Below the pieces are notes generated by a model. The model was given only the letters and a program-made list of their open reading frames with translations. It did no database searches and had not been told where the DNA came from. A program made the translations under genes and the position numbers. This document shows, piece by piece, positions 32,758 through 41,762 of a stretch of 64,000 nucleotides of DNA; position 1 is the first letter of the stretch; every line of letters starts with the position of its first letter. The DNA lies in contig JAXMHA010000004.1 of assembly GCA_046347015.1 (NCBI GenBank), forward strand, positions 152,361-216,360, read 5' to 3'. The DNA comes from Dokdonella_A sp046347015 (GTDB lineage: Bacteria > Pseudomonadota > Gammaproteobacteria > Xanthomonadales > Rhodanobacteraceae).

Positions 32758-34215
32758 ATGCGCATCCTCGCCGAAGCCCTGACTTTCGATGATGTCTCGC
32801 TGGTACCGGCGCACTCGAGCGTGCTGCCGCGCGACGTCGACCTGACCACCCGCCTCGCCGGTGACATCCGGTTGAACCTCCCGATCGTGTCGGCGGCCAT
32901 GGATACCGTCACCGAGGCGCGCCTCGCGATCACGATGGCGCAGTGCGGCGGCATCGGCATCATCCACAAGAACATGACGATCGAACGCCAGTCCGCCGAA
33001 GTGCGGCTGGTCAAGAAGTTCGAAGCCGGCGTCATCCGCGATCCGATCACCGTCACCCCGCAGACGTCGATCCGCGACGTGCTGCAGCTCACGCGGGCCC
33101 ACAACATTTCGGGCGTACCCGTCGTCGAGGGCGAACAACTGGTCGGCATCGTCACGCACCGCGACCTGCGCTTCGAGACCCGGCCGGAGGATCCCGTCCG
33201 CAACGTGATGACGCGCAAGGACCGGTTGGTCACCGTCAAGGAAGGCGCCAGCGACGACGAAGTGCTGGCGCTGCTGCACAAGTTCCGCATCGAGAAGGTG
33301 CTGGTCGTCGACGACGCATTCCGCCTGCGCGGGCTGATTACCGTCAAGGACATCCAGAAGGCGCGCGACAACCCGAATTCCTGCAAGGACGACCGCGAGC
33401 GGCTGCGCGTCGGTGCCGCGGTCGGCGTTGGCGGCGATACCGAGTCGCGCGTCGCGGCGCTCGCCGACGCCGGCGTCGACGTCATCGTCGTCGATACCGC
33501 GCACGGGCATTCCGATGGCGTCATCGAGCGCGTGCGCTGGGTGCGCCGCAACTTCCCGCACATGACGATCATCGCCGGGAACATCGTCACCGGCGACGCC
33601 GCGCGGGCGCTCGCGGGCGCTGGCGCCAACGCGGTCAAGGTCGGCGTCGGCCCGGGTTCGATCTGCACGACGCGGGTCGTCGCCGGCGTGGGCGTGCCGC
33701 AGGTGAGCGCGATCGGCATGGTGGCCGAGGCGCTGGCCGGATCGGCGACGACGCTGATTGCCGACGGCGGCATCCGCTATTCCGGCGACATCGCGAAAGC
33801 GCTCGCCGCCGGCGCGGATTGCGTGATGATCGGCGGCATGTTCGCCGGCACCGAGGAAGCCCCCGGCGAAGTCGAGTTGTACCAGGGGCGCTCGTACAAG
33901 AGTTACCGTGGGATGGGCTCGCTGGGCGCGATGCAGAAGGGCTCGAGCGATCGCTACTTCCAGGACGACGCCGATCCCGACAAGCTGGTTCCGGAAGGCA
34001 TCGAGGGTCGCGTGCCGTATCGGGGTCCGTTGCGCAACATCATCCACCAGTTGACCGGAGGGCTGCGCGCCGCGATGGGTTACGTCGGCTGCGCGAGTGT
34101 CGCCGAGATGCGTGCCAAGCCACGCTTCGTGCGCGTGACGACGGCCGGCATGCGCGAGTCGCACGTGCACGACGTGTCGATCACGAAGGAAGCGCCGAAT
34201 TACCGCCTCGACTGA
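32758..34215 (+). CDS. guaB: Inosine-5'-monophosphate dehydrogenase GuaB
   Basis: Oxidises IMP to XMP, the committed step to guanine nucleotides. The 485 residues contain the N-terminal LTFDDVSLVPAHS, two CBS domains (roughly residues 95-205: DPITVTP, VVEGEQLVGIVTHRDLRF, LVVDDAFRLRGLITVKDI) and the active-site loop GPGSICTTR with catalytic Cys303. The IMP-binding DGGIRYSGDIAKAL and the flap region YRGMGSLGAM follow. The length is normal. guaA follows after 92 bases on the same strand. Confidence 0.96.
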   Translation: MRILAEALTFDDVSLVPAHSSVLPRDVDLTTRLAGDIRLNLPIVSAAMDTVTEARLAITMAQCGGIGIIHKNMTIERQSAEVRLVKKFEAGVIRDPITVTPQTSIRDVLQLTRAHNISGVPVVEGEQLVGIVTHRDLRFETRPEDPVRNVMTRKDRLVTVKEGASDDEVLALLHKFRIEKVLVVDDAFRLRGLITVKDIQKARDNPNSCKDDRERLRVGAAVGVGGDTESRVAALADAGVDVIVVDTAHGHSDGVIERVRWVRRNFPHMTIIAGNIVTGDAARALAGAGANAVKVGVGPGSICTTRVVAGVGVPQVSAIGMVAEALAGSATTLIADGGIRYSGDIAKALAAGADCVMIGGMFAGTEEAPGEVELYQGRSYKSYRGMGSLGAMQKGSSDRYFQDDADPDKLVPEGIEGRVPYRGPLRNIIHQLTGGLRAAMGYVGCASVAEMRAKPRFVRVTTAGMRESHVHDVSITKEAPNYRLD

Positions 34216-34307
34216 CCGCGCGCCGATGGCGGCCGCGGCGCAGGCCATCGACGCCTGCGATCCGCTTTCCCGCGTCATCATCGCCCACTGCCGCGCCGCT
34301 GACTGCC

Positions 34308-35873
34308 ATGCATGACATCCACGGCGACAGGGTCCTGATCCTGGATTTCGGCGCGCAGTACACGCAGCTCATCGCGCGCCGCATCCGCGAGCTTGGCGTG
34401 TATTGCGAAATCTGGGCGTGGGACCACGACCCCGCGGCGATCGCCGCCTTCGGTGCGAAGGGCTTCGTGCTGTCCGGCGGCCCCGAGTCGACGACGCAGC
34501 CGGATGCGCCCAAGGTTCCGCAGGCCGTGTTCGACGCCGGCGTGCCGATCCTCGGCATCTGCTACGGCATGCAGGCGCTGGCCGTGCAACTCGGCGGCAG
34601 CACCGAAGCCGGCGACCAGCGCGAGTTCGGCCACGCCGAAGTCGATGTCGTCGTGGCGGACCGGCTGCTCGGCGGGCTCGGCGACCACGGTGCCGCCGCG
34701 AGGCTCGACGTGTGGATGAGCCACGGCGACCACGTTGCCACCGTGCCGACCGGCTTCGAGGCCACGGCGCGCACGGACCGCATTCCCATCGCGGGGATGG
34801 CGGACGAGTCGCGGCGCTGGTATGGCGTGCAGTTCCACCCCGAAGTGACGCACACACGGCAGGGCACGGAAATCCTGCGTCGCTTCGTCGTCGACATCTG
34901 CGGGTGCGCCGAGCGCTGGACCGCCGCCAACATCATCGACGACCAGATTGCGCGGATCCGCGCCGCGGTCGGAAGCGATGCGGTGCTGCTGGGCCTGTCG
35001 GGTGGCGTCGACTCGTCGGTCGTCGCGGCGCTGCTGCATCGGGCAATCGGTGACCAGCTCACCTGCGTCTTCGTCGACACCGGCCTCCTGCGCTGGCGGG
35101 AGGGCGATCAGGTCATGGCGACGATGGCGCGGCACATGGGCGTGCGCGTCGTTCGCATCAATGCCGCGGAGCGGTTCTTTGCGGCGCTGGCCGGAATCAC
35201 CGACCCGGAAGCCAAGCGCAAGGTGATCGGACGCCTGTTCATCGACGTGTTCGAGGAGGAATCCCGCAAGCTCGCGGGCGTGAAGTGGCTCGCGCAGGGG
35301 ACGATCTATCCCGACGTCATCGAATCGGCCGGCAGCGCAACCGGCAAGGCACACGTCATCAAGAGCCACCACAACGTCGGCGGGCTGCCCGAACGCATGA
35401 ACCTGAGGCTCGTCGAACCGTTGCGCGAACTGTTCAAGGACGAAGTGCGCCGGATCGGCGTCGAACTCGGGCTGCCGCGGGAAATGGTCGACCGGCACCC
35501 GTTCCCGGGGCCTGGTCTCGGCGTGCGTATCCTCGGCGAGGTCAAGCCGGAGTACGCGCAGATCCTCGCACGCGCCGACGCGATCTTCATCGACGAGCTG
35601 CGAGCCGCGGGCCTCTACGATCGATGCGCCCAAGCCTTCGCGGTATTCCTGCCGGTCAAGTCGGTCGGTGTCGTCGGCGATGCCCGCGCGTATGAATGGG
35701 TCATTGCACTGCGCGCGGTCACGACCACCGACTTCATGACGGCCGCTTGGTCGCAACTTCCCTACGCATTCCTCGATCTCGTTTCTCGCCGTATCATCAA
35801 CGAGATACGAGATGTCTCTCGTGTCGTTTATGACATCAGTGGCAAGCCGCCGGCGACGATCGAGTGGGAGTGA
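34308..35873 (+). CDS. guaA: GMP synthase (glutamine-hydrolysing) GuaA
   Basis: Converts XMP to GMP using glutamine and ATP. Of 521 residues, the N-terminal class I amidotransferase has ILDFGAQYTQLIARRIRE, the catalytic-cysteine motif GICYGMQALA and QFHPEVTHT. The ATP pyrophosphatase domain has the P-loop LSGGVDSSVVAALL, and the C-terminal dimerisation domain ends KPPATIEWE, as in E. coli. The ATG at 34308 begins the homology; the same frame stays open far upstream over guaB only because of codon bias. The tadA ATG is 34 bases after its stop. Confidence 0.96.
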   Translation: MHDIHGDRVLILDFGAQYTQLIARRIRELGVYCEIWAWDHDPAAIAAFGAKGFVLSGGPESTTQPDAPKVPQAVFDAGVPILGICYGMQALAVQLGGSTEAGDQREFGHAEVDVVVADRLLGGLGDHGAAARLDVWMSHGDHVATVPTGFEATARTDRIPIAGMADESRRWYGVQFHPEVTHTRQGTEILRRFVVDICGCAERWTAANIIDDQIARIRAAVGSDAVLLGLSGGVDSSVVAALLHRAIGDQLTCVFVDTGLLRWREGDQVMATMARHMGVRVVRINAAERFFAALAGITDPEAKRKVIGRLFIDVFEEESRKLAGVKWLAQGTIYPDVIESAGSATGKAHVIKSHHNVGGLPERMNLRLVEPLRELFKDEVRRIGVELGLPREMVDRHPFPGPGLGVRILGEVKPEYAQILARADAIFIDELRAAGLYDRCAQAFAVFLPVKSVGVVGDARAYEWVIALRAVTTTDFMTAAWSQLPYAFLDLVSRRIINEIRDVSRVVYDISGKPPATIEWE

Positions 35874-35907
35874 ACTGCCAACGGACGCCGACTCCGGGAC
35901 CCGGTCG

Positions 35908-36381
35908 ATGACACCCGATTCCGCTGCCGACATCGCCTGGATGCAGCGTGCCCTGGCCTTGGCGCGGCGCACGGAAGCAGAGGGCGGCGAGGTCCCCGTC
36001 GGCGCGATCCTGGTCGATGCCGATGGAACCCCGATTGGCGAAGGCTGGAATCATCCGATCGCGAGCAGCGATCCGACCGCGCACGCGGAGATCGCGGCGC
36101 TGCGCGATGCCGGCCGGTCGATCGGCAACTACCGGTTTCCGGGCGCGACGCTGTACGTGACGCTCGAACCGTGCGTGATGTGTGCCGGCGCAATCGTGCA
36201 TGCGCGGCTGGCTCGGGTCGTGTTCGCGACGCGCGATCCGAAAACAGGCGCTGCAGGCAGTGTCTTCGATGTGCTGGCGGACGAGCGGAACAACCATCGC
36301 GTGGCCGTGACCGAGGGTGTGCTCGCCAACGAGTCGGCCCGCGTACTGCAGGAATTCTTCCGCCAGCGGCGACGGGATTGA
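35908..36381 (+). CDS. tadA: tRNA-specific adenosine deaminase TadA
   Basis: Deaminates A34 of tRNA-Arg(ACG) to inosine. The 157 residues show the zinc deaminase set: the HAE motif with His59 as ligand and Glu61 as catalytic base, and PCVMC with Cys89 and Cys92. NHPIASSDPTAHAEI, YRFPGATLYVTLEPC and ARVVFATRDPKTGAAGS are typical of TadA. The ATG at 35908 begins the homology; an upstream in-frame ATG at 35812 lies inside guaA. Probably read with guaA. Confidence 0.93.
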   Translation: MTPDSAADIAWMQRALALARRTEAEGGEVPVGAILVDADGTPIGEGWNHPIASSDPTAHAEIAALRDAGRSIGNYRFPGATLYVTLEPCVMCAGAIVHARLARVVFATRDPKTGAAGSVFDVLADERNNHRVAVTEGVLANESARVLQEFFRQRRRD

Positions 36382-36419
36382 GCCGACCCTGATCGTGCGT
36401 CGCCCTGGGCGTGACCGCG

Positions 36420-36463
36420 GGCCGGCGCCCGGCCATGGACCTTCCTCCGGGCGGGTCGCCCGG
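36420..36463. terminator. Hairpin pair between convergent tadA and a small coiled-coil gene
   Basis: A 6-bp stem GGCCGG/CCGGCC (36420-36434) is followed by a 7-bp stem CCGGGCG/CGCCCGG (36447-36463). Each has a 3-base loop. They lie between two converging genes and are well placed to act as a bidirectional, GC-rich terminator. No T-run follows. Confidence 0.45.
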
Positions 36464-36508
36464 CCCATGGCGAAACGGGCGGCACCCCGAGACCCGCTGT
36501 CCTGCGCA

Positions 36509-36697
36509 TCACGACTCCTTGCCTTCCTGTTCCTGCTCGCGTTTCCAATCCTCGAAACGGGTGATGCCGCACTCAAGCGCGGGAATTTCACCGATGTAGC
36601 GGCGCAGTTCGTCCAGTTCGGCGCCGAGCCGCGACACTTCCTCCCGCAGGTCCGCAACCGCTGCTGCGAGACTCGTCTTGTCATCCGTTGCCTGCAT
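36509..36697 (-). CDS. Small coiled-coil protein, unknown function
   Basis: A 62-residue, highly charged frame with a heptad-like helix (LAAAVADLREEVSRLGAELDEL) followed by CGITRFEDWKREQEQEGKES. GGGAGG lies about 9 bases upstream of the ATG at 36697, a strong ribosome-binding site that supports a real gene. No membrane segment or signal peptide is seen. The size and helix recall SlyX-like or accessory coiled-coil proteins, but the SlyX motif is absent. Family not recognised. Confidence 0.6.
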   Translation of the reverse strand: MQATDDKTSLAAAVADLREEVSRLGAELDELRRYIGEIPALECGITRFEDWKREQEQEGKES

Positions 36698-36968
36698 CGC
36701 CTTTCCTCCCGGGCTCACCGCGCCATCTTCGAAGGTCTCGATTTTGACTCGTTTCGGGAGTCACCAGACAAGACCACCGATCCGGCGCAGCGGCGAGGAA
36801 TCCGAATGCGACCGGGGCTCCGGAATCACCCAGGGACATGAGCCCCCGGCTGAATCGGCCGCGCGGCAAGGATCGCAACCGGACACTGCCGGGGTTTCCT
36901 TAAGCTCCGGATAAGGTGATGCGGGTGCAATGCACACAAGGCAATCGTGCCCCGACAGGAGAGACATC

Positions 36969-37241
36969 ATGAAACGCATCATCTTCGCATCCCTCGCCAT
37001 TGCCACCATGGCGGTTCCGGCAGCCGCGTTCGCCGCCCCCAACTGCACCAGCGCCCCGCGCGACCAATGGATGCCGGAAGCATCGATGAAACAGAAGGTT
37101 CTCGATCAGGGCTACACGATCGACGTGTTCAAGGTCTCCGGCAACTGCTACGAGATCTATGGCAAGGACAAGGACGGCAACAAGGTCGAGATTTATTTCG
37201 ACCCGACGGACGGCCACGTCGTCAAGCAGCGGGTGGGCTGA
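36969..37241 (+). CDS. PepSY-domain secreted protein
   Basis: A 90-residue protein with a signal peptide (MKRIIFASLAIATMAVPAAAFA) and one small PepSY-type domain: MPEASMKQKVLDQGYTIDVFKVSGNCYEIYGKDKDGNKVEIYFDPTDGHVVKQ. That order of a helix then a YEIY strand and a DPTDG turn is typical. Such proteins are common beside cytochrome b561 and two-component genes, as here. They are thought to act in the periplasm as small regulators or binding proteins. AGGAGA precedes the ATG. Confidence 0.85.
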   Translation: MKRIIFASLAIATMAVPAAAFAAPNCTSAPRDQWMPEASMKQKVLDQGYTIDVFKVSGNCYEIYGKDKDGNKVEIYFDPTDGHVVKQRVG

Positions 37242-37268
37242 TCGCCCATTGCACGCGAGGGCAAGCCC

Positions 37269-37895
37269 ATGAATGCCACCGTCAAGGTCTGGGATCCGCT
37301 GGTCCGCCTGTTCCACTGGACGTTGGCGGGCTTGTTCCTCGCGAATTTTTTCACCGAGGAGGGTGACCCTGCACACCGCTGGATCGGGTACGCCACCATC
37401 GTCCTGGTCGCCATCAGGATCGTGTGGGGACTGATCGGTACGCGCCATGCCCGGTTCAGTGACTGGGTACCAAGCCCGCGCCGCGTATGCGCGTACCTGC
37501 GCGACCGCCTTGCTGGCCGTTCGCAGAGGCGACTTGGACACAATCCCGGAGCCGCCGTCATGATTCTGGCGCTGCTCGCTGGCGTGCTGCTGGTCGGCCT
37601 CACCGGCTGGCTGCTGACGACCGATGCGTTCTGGGGTTCCGGCTGGATGGAGGGCTTGCACGAAGTCCTGGCTTACGGGGTTTTGGGTCTGGTCGGAATC
37701 CATGTGCTTGCGGCGATCGGCGAGAGCTGGCATTACCGGGAGAATTTGATCGCGGCGATGATCCATGGCCGCAAGCGTGCGCTGGACCCTCCGCGCACCG
37801 GCCAGCCGGGGGCAAGCGAAATTGCGGAAGATCAATCCCGCGAAACCGGGCTCCGGCTAGGATCGCGCGATGCGAATACTGCTCGCCGAGGATGA
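37269..37895 (+). CDS. Cytochrome b561-type di-heme membrane protein
   Basis: A 208-residue protein with four predicted helices and four histidines placed as heme b ligands: VRLFHWTLAG, HRWIGYATIVLVAIRIVW, then GLHEVLAYGVLGLVGIHVLA. VWDPLVRLFHW is the classic opening of this family (Ni/Fe-hydrogenase cytochrome b / b561). It moves electrons in the inner membrane; the partner is unknown. The preceding PepSY gene is 27 bases upstream, and the response regulator overlaps its last 26 bases. Together these form a common cassette. Confidence 0.87.
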   Translation: MNATVKVWDPLVRLFHWTLAGLFLANFFTEEGDPAHRWIGYATIVLVAIRIVWGLIGTRHARFSDWVPSPRRVCAYLRDRLAGRSQRRLGHNPGAAVMILALLAGVLLVGLTGWLLTTDAFWGSGWMEGLHEVLAYGVLGLVGIHVLAAIGESWHYRENLIAAMIHGRKRALDPPRTGQPGASEIAEDQSRETGLRLGSRDANTARRG

Positions 37896-38544
37896 CCTCG
37901 CGCTGGGACGGGCGTTGTCGGAGGGCTTGCGCAAGTTCGGTTATGCAGTCGACTGGGTCACCGATGGCCTGCACGCGGCCACCGCACTGGAAACGCCCGG
38001 CCATGCCGCTGTCGTGCTCGACTGGAACCTGCCCCGCCGGAGTGGCCCGGACATCATCGGTGGCATGCGGCGCCGCAAGGACGGACGGCCGGTCCTGCTG
38101 CTGACCGCGCGTGACGAACTAGCCGACCGCGTGGCCGGGCTGGACGTGGGCGCGGATGACTATGTGGTCAAGCCAGTCCACCTGGACGAGCTCGCCGCGC
38201 GATTGCGCGCACTGGTGCGGCGCGCGGAAGGCCAGCCCGAACCCCTGGTCCGCCTTGGCGGACTCGAAATCGATCCTGCCGCGCGCCGGGCAACGCTCGA
38301 CGGAACGACGCTCGACCTGACCGCGCGCGAATTCGCGTTGCTGGAGTTGCTTGCGCGTCACCCGGGCCGCGCCCATTCACGTGGCCAACTCGAAGAGGCG
38401 CTGTACGGATGGGGCAATGAAGTCGCCAGCAACGCGGTCGAAGTCCACGTCCACCACCTGCGCAACAAGCTGGGACCGGGGTGGATCGACACCTTGCGCG
38501 GAATCGGTTATGCGATCCGGGCTCCGGCAGGAGGCGATGCTTGA
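37870..38544 (+). CDS. OmpR/QseB-family response regulator
   Basis: A 224-residue regulator. The receiver domain has the acidic pair EDD at residues 7-9, the phosphorylation site Asp51 (VVLDWNLP), LLTARD and the lysine in DDYVVKPVHL. The C-terminal winged helix has LDLTAREFALLELLARHPGRAHSR and AVEVHVHHLRNKLG. The start overlaps cytochrome b561 by 26 bases. The end overlaps the sensor kinase start (TTGA), so it is coupled to its kinase. It most resembles QseB/PmrA-type regulators; the target genes may include the upstream PepSY-b561 pair. Confidence 0.9.
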   Translation: MRILLAEDDLALGRALSEGLRKFGYAVDWVTDGLHAATALETPGHAAVVLDWNLPRRSGPDIIGGMRRRKDGRPVLLLTARDELADRVAGLDVGADDYVVKPVHLDELAARLRALVRRAEGQPEPLVRLGGLEIDPAARRATLDGTTLDLTAREFALLELLARHPGRAHSRGQLEEALYGWGNEVASNAVEVHVHHLRNKLGPGWIDTLRGIGYAIRAPAGGDA

Positions 38545-39896
38545 CCAGGCCGTCCCTCAACCGGCGCCTGACCCTGCGCCTGGCCACCGGGATTTTCCTG
38601 GTGTGGTGCATTGCCGTTGCATGGATGACATGGCGCAGCCTGCACGAAGTGAACGAGATCTTCGACCAGATGCTGGTGCGCACCGCCGCCAACGTGTTCG
38701 CGGTACTGCCTGCAGATCCCGGCACCGGCGCGACCGCGCGACTTCCGGACCGGCGCATCGTCGAATCGGACGAGTCCGCGCATCGACCCGCGATCAGCCT
38801 GCGCACGGCCGCCGGCGAATGGCTGCTCCGCAGCAGCGACCTGCCGCCGGACGCGTTCGCCAGGGAGGATGGGCAGCCCAGGACCGTCGCGTACGACGAT
38901 CGGCGTTGGCGTGTCTTCCGGCGCTGGGATGCCGAGCGGCAGTACTGGATCGAAGTTGCGGCGCCACTGGACGAACGCGATGAGCTGATGCGCAAACTGC
39001 TGGCTCCGGCCCTGCTGGTCCTGCTGGCGTTGCTCGTGCTCGTGCCTCCCGTCGTGTTCGCCGGACTGCGCGGAGGCCTGAAACCCCTGCGCCGCCTCAC
39101 CAGCACGCTCGCCACCGGCAACGAACTCCGGGTTCCCGTGCTCACCGACGAACGGGTACCCGTGGAATTGGCTTCTTTCACCAGGGCGGTCGATCGCCTG
39201 ATGGCCCATTTGCGTGCCGCACTCGAGCACGAGCAGCGCTTTACCGCCGATGCCGCCCACGAATTGCGCCATCCGCTTGCCGCCCTGCGGCTGGAGTTGG
39301 ACATGGCAAGCCGGGCCGATGACGTCGAGCGGAACTCGCACCTCGCACGCGCGCAAGCCGCGCTCGACCGCATGCAGCGCCTGGTCGGCCAGCTCCTGAT
39401 GCTTGCTCGCGTCGAGCGGCTCGATCAGTTGGAAGACGTCGGCGTCCTCGACCTCGGCGAGCTCGCTGGCGAAACGCTGCGGGCCGGCAGCGAGCGCGCC
39501 AGCGAGCGCCAGGTCGAGCTTTCGCTCGAATCGCATGGCGACGGCCGGGTACGGGGCAGCCGCATGCTGCTCGGCGTCGCGCTGCAGAACCTGTTCGACA
39601 ACGCGTTGCGTCACGTGCCTGCGCGCGGTCGCATCGCGGTGCGCCTCGATCAAGAAAGCGACCGTACGCACCTGACGATGGACGACGACGGCCGCGGTTT
39701 TGCGGATGCGTCGCGACTCGGGGAACGTTTCCATCGCCCGGAAGGAAGCCACGGCGAGGGCAGCGGCCTCGGTTTGTCGATCGTCCGGGCCATCGTCGCC
39801 CTGCACCAGGGCAGGATCTCGTTCGGCCGGTCGCCGTGGGGCGGGGCGCGGGTGGCGCTGGAATTCCCGCAGGCGGCGCCGACGCTCGCCGGTTGA
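38541..39896 (+). CDS. Sensor histidine kinase, partner of the upstream regulator
   Basis: A 451-residue inner-membrane kinase with helices near residues 15-32 and 155-180 around a periplasmic sensor domain. The HisKA motif FTADAAHELRHPLAALRLEL carries the phospho-accepting His240. The N-box QNLFDNALRHV, G1 DDDGRGF and G2 GEGSGLGLSIV complete the ATPase. The TTG at 38541 overlaps the regulator stop and is the only start that gives a sensible first helix. The signal is unknown. Architecture is QseC-like. Confidence 0.88.
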   Translation: MTRPSLNRRLTLRLATGIFLVWCIAVAWMTWRSLHEVNEIFDQMLVRTAANVFAVLPADPGTGATARLPDRRIVESDESAHRPAISLRTAAGEWLLRSSDLPPDAFAREDGQPRTVAYDDRRWRVFRRWDAERQYWIEVAAPLDERDELMRKLLAPALLVLLALLVLVPPVVFAGLRGGLKPLRRLTSTLATGNELRVPVLTDERVPVELASFTRAVDRLMAHLRAALEHEQRFTADAAHELRHPLAALRLELDMASRADDVERNSHLARAQAALDRMQRLVGQLLMLARVERLDQLEDVGVLDLGELAGETLRAGSERASERQVELSLESHGDGRVRGSRMLLGVALQNLFDNALRHVPARGRIAVRLDQESDRTHLTMDDDGRGFADASRLGERFHRPEGSHGEGSGLGLSIVRAIVALHQGRISFGRSPWGGARVALEFPQAAPTLAG

Positions 39897-39942
39897 AATT
39901 CACTGTCTGCACCCGCAGGCAAGTCGTTGACTACGATGGAGC

Positions 39943-40767
39943 ATGGCCATGAAAGACATCCTCATCCACGTCAGGCAACTGCACGGGAAGACGCCGGCCG
40001 CGTATTTCGGCGTCAGGCTCGCAGCCGGGTTCGGAGCATCCGCGACCGGCGTTTACGTGTATCCGGCGCCGATGTATTTCGCGTCGGCATACGAGCCGGA
40101 ATTGCTCGCGGCGATCATGCAGAACGCACGACAGCTCGAACGCGACGCCTTGCAGGCGCGACAGCCGTTCCTCGATTTCGCCGAATCACTCGGCGTCCCG
40201 AACGCGCAATGGATCGTCGCCGAAGGTGACGCAGACCACGCGTTGGCGCAGGCGGCGACGCGCCATGACTTGCTGGTGCTGGACCACCCGCAACCGGATG
40301 AAACCTCGGCGTGGGAAATTGCCGACCTGATCCTCAAGGTCGGGACGCCATGCCTCGTGGCGCCCCGGCGCAGCCTGCACCTGCCGCCGATCGAACGCGT
40401 CACGGTCGGGTGGAACGGATCGCCCGAGGCCATGCGCGCGCTCCATGCCGCATTGCCGATCATGCAGGGCAAGGCAGTCCTGCTGCTGAGCGGGGAAGTA
40501 CGGGAGATGCACCAGGGCGTGACGTGGAAGACGCCATTCGATGTCTGCAACTACCTGCAACGCCACGGCATCACGGTCGAGCAGCACGCGATCACGGCGA
40601 CTCCGGAAGATGCCGGCGAGGCAATTCTCGAGGAGGCCAAGCGCTTTCGGTCCGACCTGCTGGTGATGGGCGCATACGGCAGGAACCGTTTCAACGAATG
40701 GCTTCTCGGCGGGGCGACGCGCCATGTCCTGCAGCGGGCCAACCTGCCTTTGCTGCTCCAGCACTGA
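39943..40767 (+). CDS. Tandem universal stress protein (UspA family)
   Basis: A 274-residue protein of two Usp domains. The first half starts KDILIHVRQLHG and has diverged. The second has RVTVGWNGSPEAMRALHAALP and ends with DLLVMGAYGRNRFNEWLLGGATRHVL, a form of the G-2X-G-9X-G(S/T) nucleotide loop. The ATG at 39943 is used; ATG 39949 is two codons on. The gene ends exactly where the palindromic element at 40768 begins. Confidence 0.87.
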   Translation: MAMKDILIHVRQLHGKTPAAYFGVRLAAGFGASATGVYVYPAPMYFASAYEPELLAAIMQNARQLERDALQARQPFLDFAESLGVPNAQWIVAEGDADHALAQAATRHDLLVLDHPQPDETSAWEIADLILKVGTPCLVAPRRSLHLPPIERVTVGWNGSPEAMRALHAALPIMQGKAVLLLSGEVREMHQGVTWKTPFDVCNYLQRHGITVEQHAITATPEDAGEAILEEAKRFRSDLLVMGAYGRNRFNEWLLGGATRHVLQRANLPLLLQH

Positions 40768-41052
40768 GGATGCTCTGATCAAACCCACGTAGGCGGCATG
40801 ATGTCCGGAAGGTTCGCAGGTTGGCGTGCGTGGCGCAGCCCAGACTGGTGGTCTGGGCAAGACGCGCGCGGCGATATGCGGGCCTTCCGGACACCACCTC
40901 GTCAATTGCAACCGATCAGTGGAGGCCGGCCTGTCTGCCATCAGCTCTTCAGCCCGCCGTCTCGACAGACCGCCAGTCTGCCTTCGCCGACGGTCCTGCG
41001 ATCTGCCGGCAGACAGACCGGTGACGCCTGCGCGGGTTTGATCAGAGCATCC
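40768..41052. mobile_element. 285-bp MITE-like element with 19-bp terminal inverted repeats
   Basis: GGATGCTCTGATCAAACCC at 40768-40786 is repeated exactly, inverted, at 41034-41052. Inside are more perfect inverted repeats: 10 bp (40803-40812 with 40883-40892), an 8-bp stem with 5-base loop (40838-40858) and 9 bp (40931-40939 with 41008-41016). The whole can fold into two stem arms closed by the terminal repeat. There is no transposase frame, so this fits a non-autonomous MITE or a large structured intergenic repeat. It abuts the stop codon of the Usp gene; no clear target-site duplication is visible. Confidence 0.72.
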
Positions 41053-41122
41053 CTAAGTCAATGGATGCCGGTCGCCGGCTGGCCACCTGCGGGAGCGCCG
41101 GACATGCACGCCGCGCGGGCCC

Positions 41123-41497
41123 TCAAGCTTTCCGCGCAATGCGCCCGTGTGCAGCGGGCGGGCGTCCGCCCCGGACGCCGCGCGAGCCGCAGTAAATGTC
41201 ATGCAGCGATTCGATCAAGTGCTGTACAGGCCCCGCGGCGAGGCGGTACCAGATCTGCTGCGATTCGCGTCGCGTCTCGACCAGGCCCTCGTCGCGCAGC
41301 CGCGCGAGATGCTGGGACATGGCGGATTGCGACAGTTCGGGAAGGTGCCCGTTAAGCTGGCCCACGGTCAGTTCCCGGTCGACCAGCAGGCACAGGGTCC
41401 GCAAGCGTTGCGGATTGGCCATCGCCTTCAGCAGGCGCGAGGCTTCTTCGGCCCGCGCCTGCAGCGCCTTCGGGTTGATTCTGCGGTTGGCATCCAT
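41123..41497 (-). CDS. ArsR-family regulator, BigR/SqrR-like persulfide sensor
   Basis: A 124-residue winged-helix repressor: LLKAMANPQRLRTLCLLVDRE, then the recognition region LPELSQSAMSQHLARLRDEGLV and the wing RRESQQIWYRL. Two cysteines (Cys36 in RTLCLL, Cys103 in DIYCGS) are 67 residues apart. That nearly equals the spacing of the redox pair in BigR and SqrR, which form a di- or tetrasulfide bridge on exposure to reactive sulfur. It diverges from a DUF2892 gene, often found with such sensors. The ATG at 41497 was preferred over 41548 because the homology starts here. Confidence 0.8.
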   Translation of the reverse strand: MDANRRINPKALQARAEEASRLLKAMANPQRLRTLCLLVDRELTVGQLNGHLPELSQSAMSQHLARLRDEGLVETRRESQQIWYRLAAGPVQHLIESLHDIYCGSRGVRGGRPPAAHGRIARKA

Positions 41498-41534
41498 GGG
41501 CAACGGATACTGTCGATCGGGAACGGCCGCGAGG

Positions 41535-41577
41535 TTGACATCATACACCGTTCTAATTAAGGTTAGTCTACATTAGA
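41535..41577. promoter_or_regulatory. Promoter and putative operator between the ArsR-type gene and DUF2892
   Basis: TTGACA (41535-41540) is followed 17 bases on by TAAGGT (41558-41563), a forward promoter for the DUF2892/RND genes. An inverted repeat TCTAAT (41552-41557) / ATTAGA (41572-41577) straddles the -10. On the reverse strand TATGAT (41545-41540) could serve the regulator. The AT-rich patch stands out sharply in GC-rich DNA. A repressor bound here would control both directions. The site and its ligand are inferred. Confidence 0.5.
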
Positions 41578-41762
41578 TTATGTTTATACACAGTCCGGTC
41601 CCGCCGAGGTGCAGGCCAAGTGGGGATTTGCAGGATGGGCCATGGAAGGAGGGCACGTCCCTGGCCGGCATCGCCACGGCAGCCTCGCATGGGCCAATGG
41701 GCGCGCGTCGCCGGGGGCCCCTTGGAGTTTCCCGTTTCGTCGACCAACCAGGGTGACATGAC

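Noticed and set aside
32943..34307. An upstream extension of guaA by 455 codons
   Set aside because: The extension lies over guaB in another frame and is arginine-rich nonsense; GuaA homology begins at the ATG 34308.
36761..37835. Reverse-strand frames over the PepSY and cytochrome b561 genes
   Set aside because: No domains and no ribosome-binding site; the forward genes have a signal peptide and heme ligands.
40798..41355. A 185-codon forward frame across the palindromic element
   Set aside because: It runs through inverted repeats into the 3' part of the ArsR-type gene and has no protein-like pattern.
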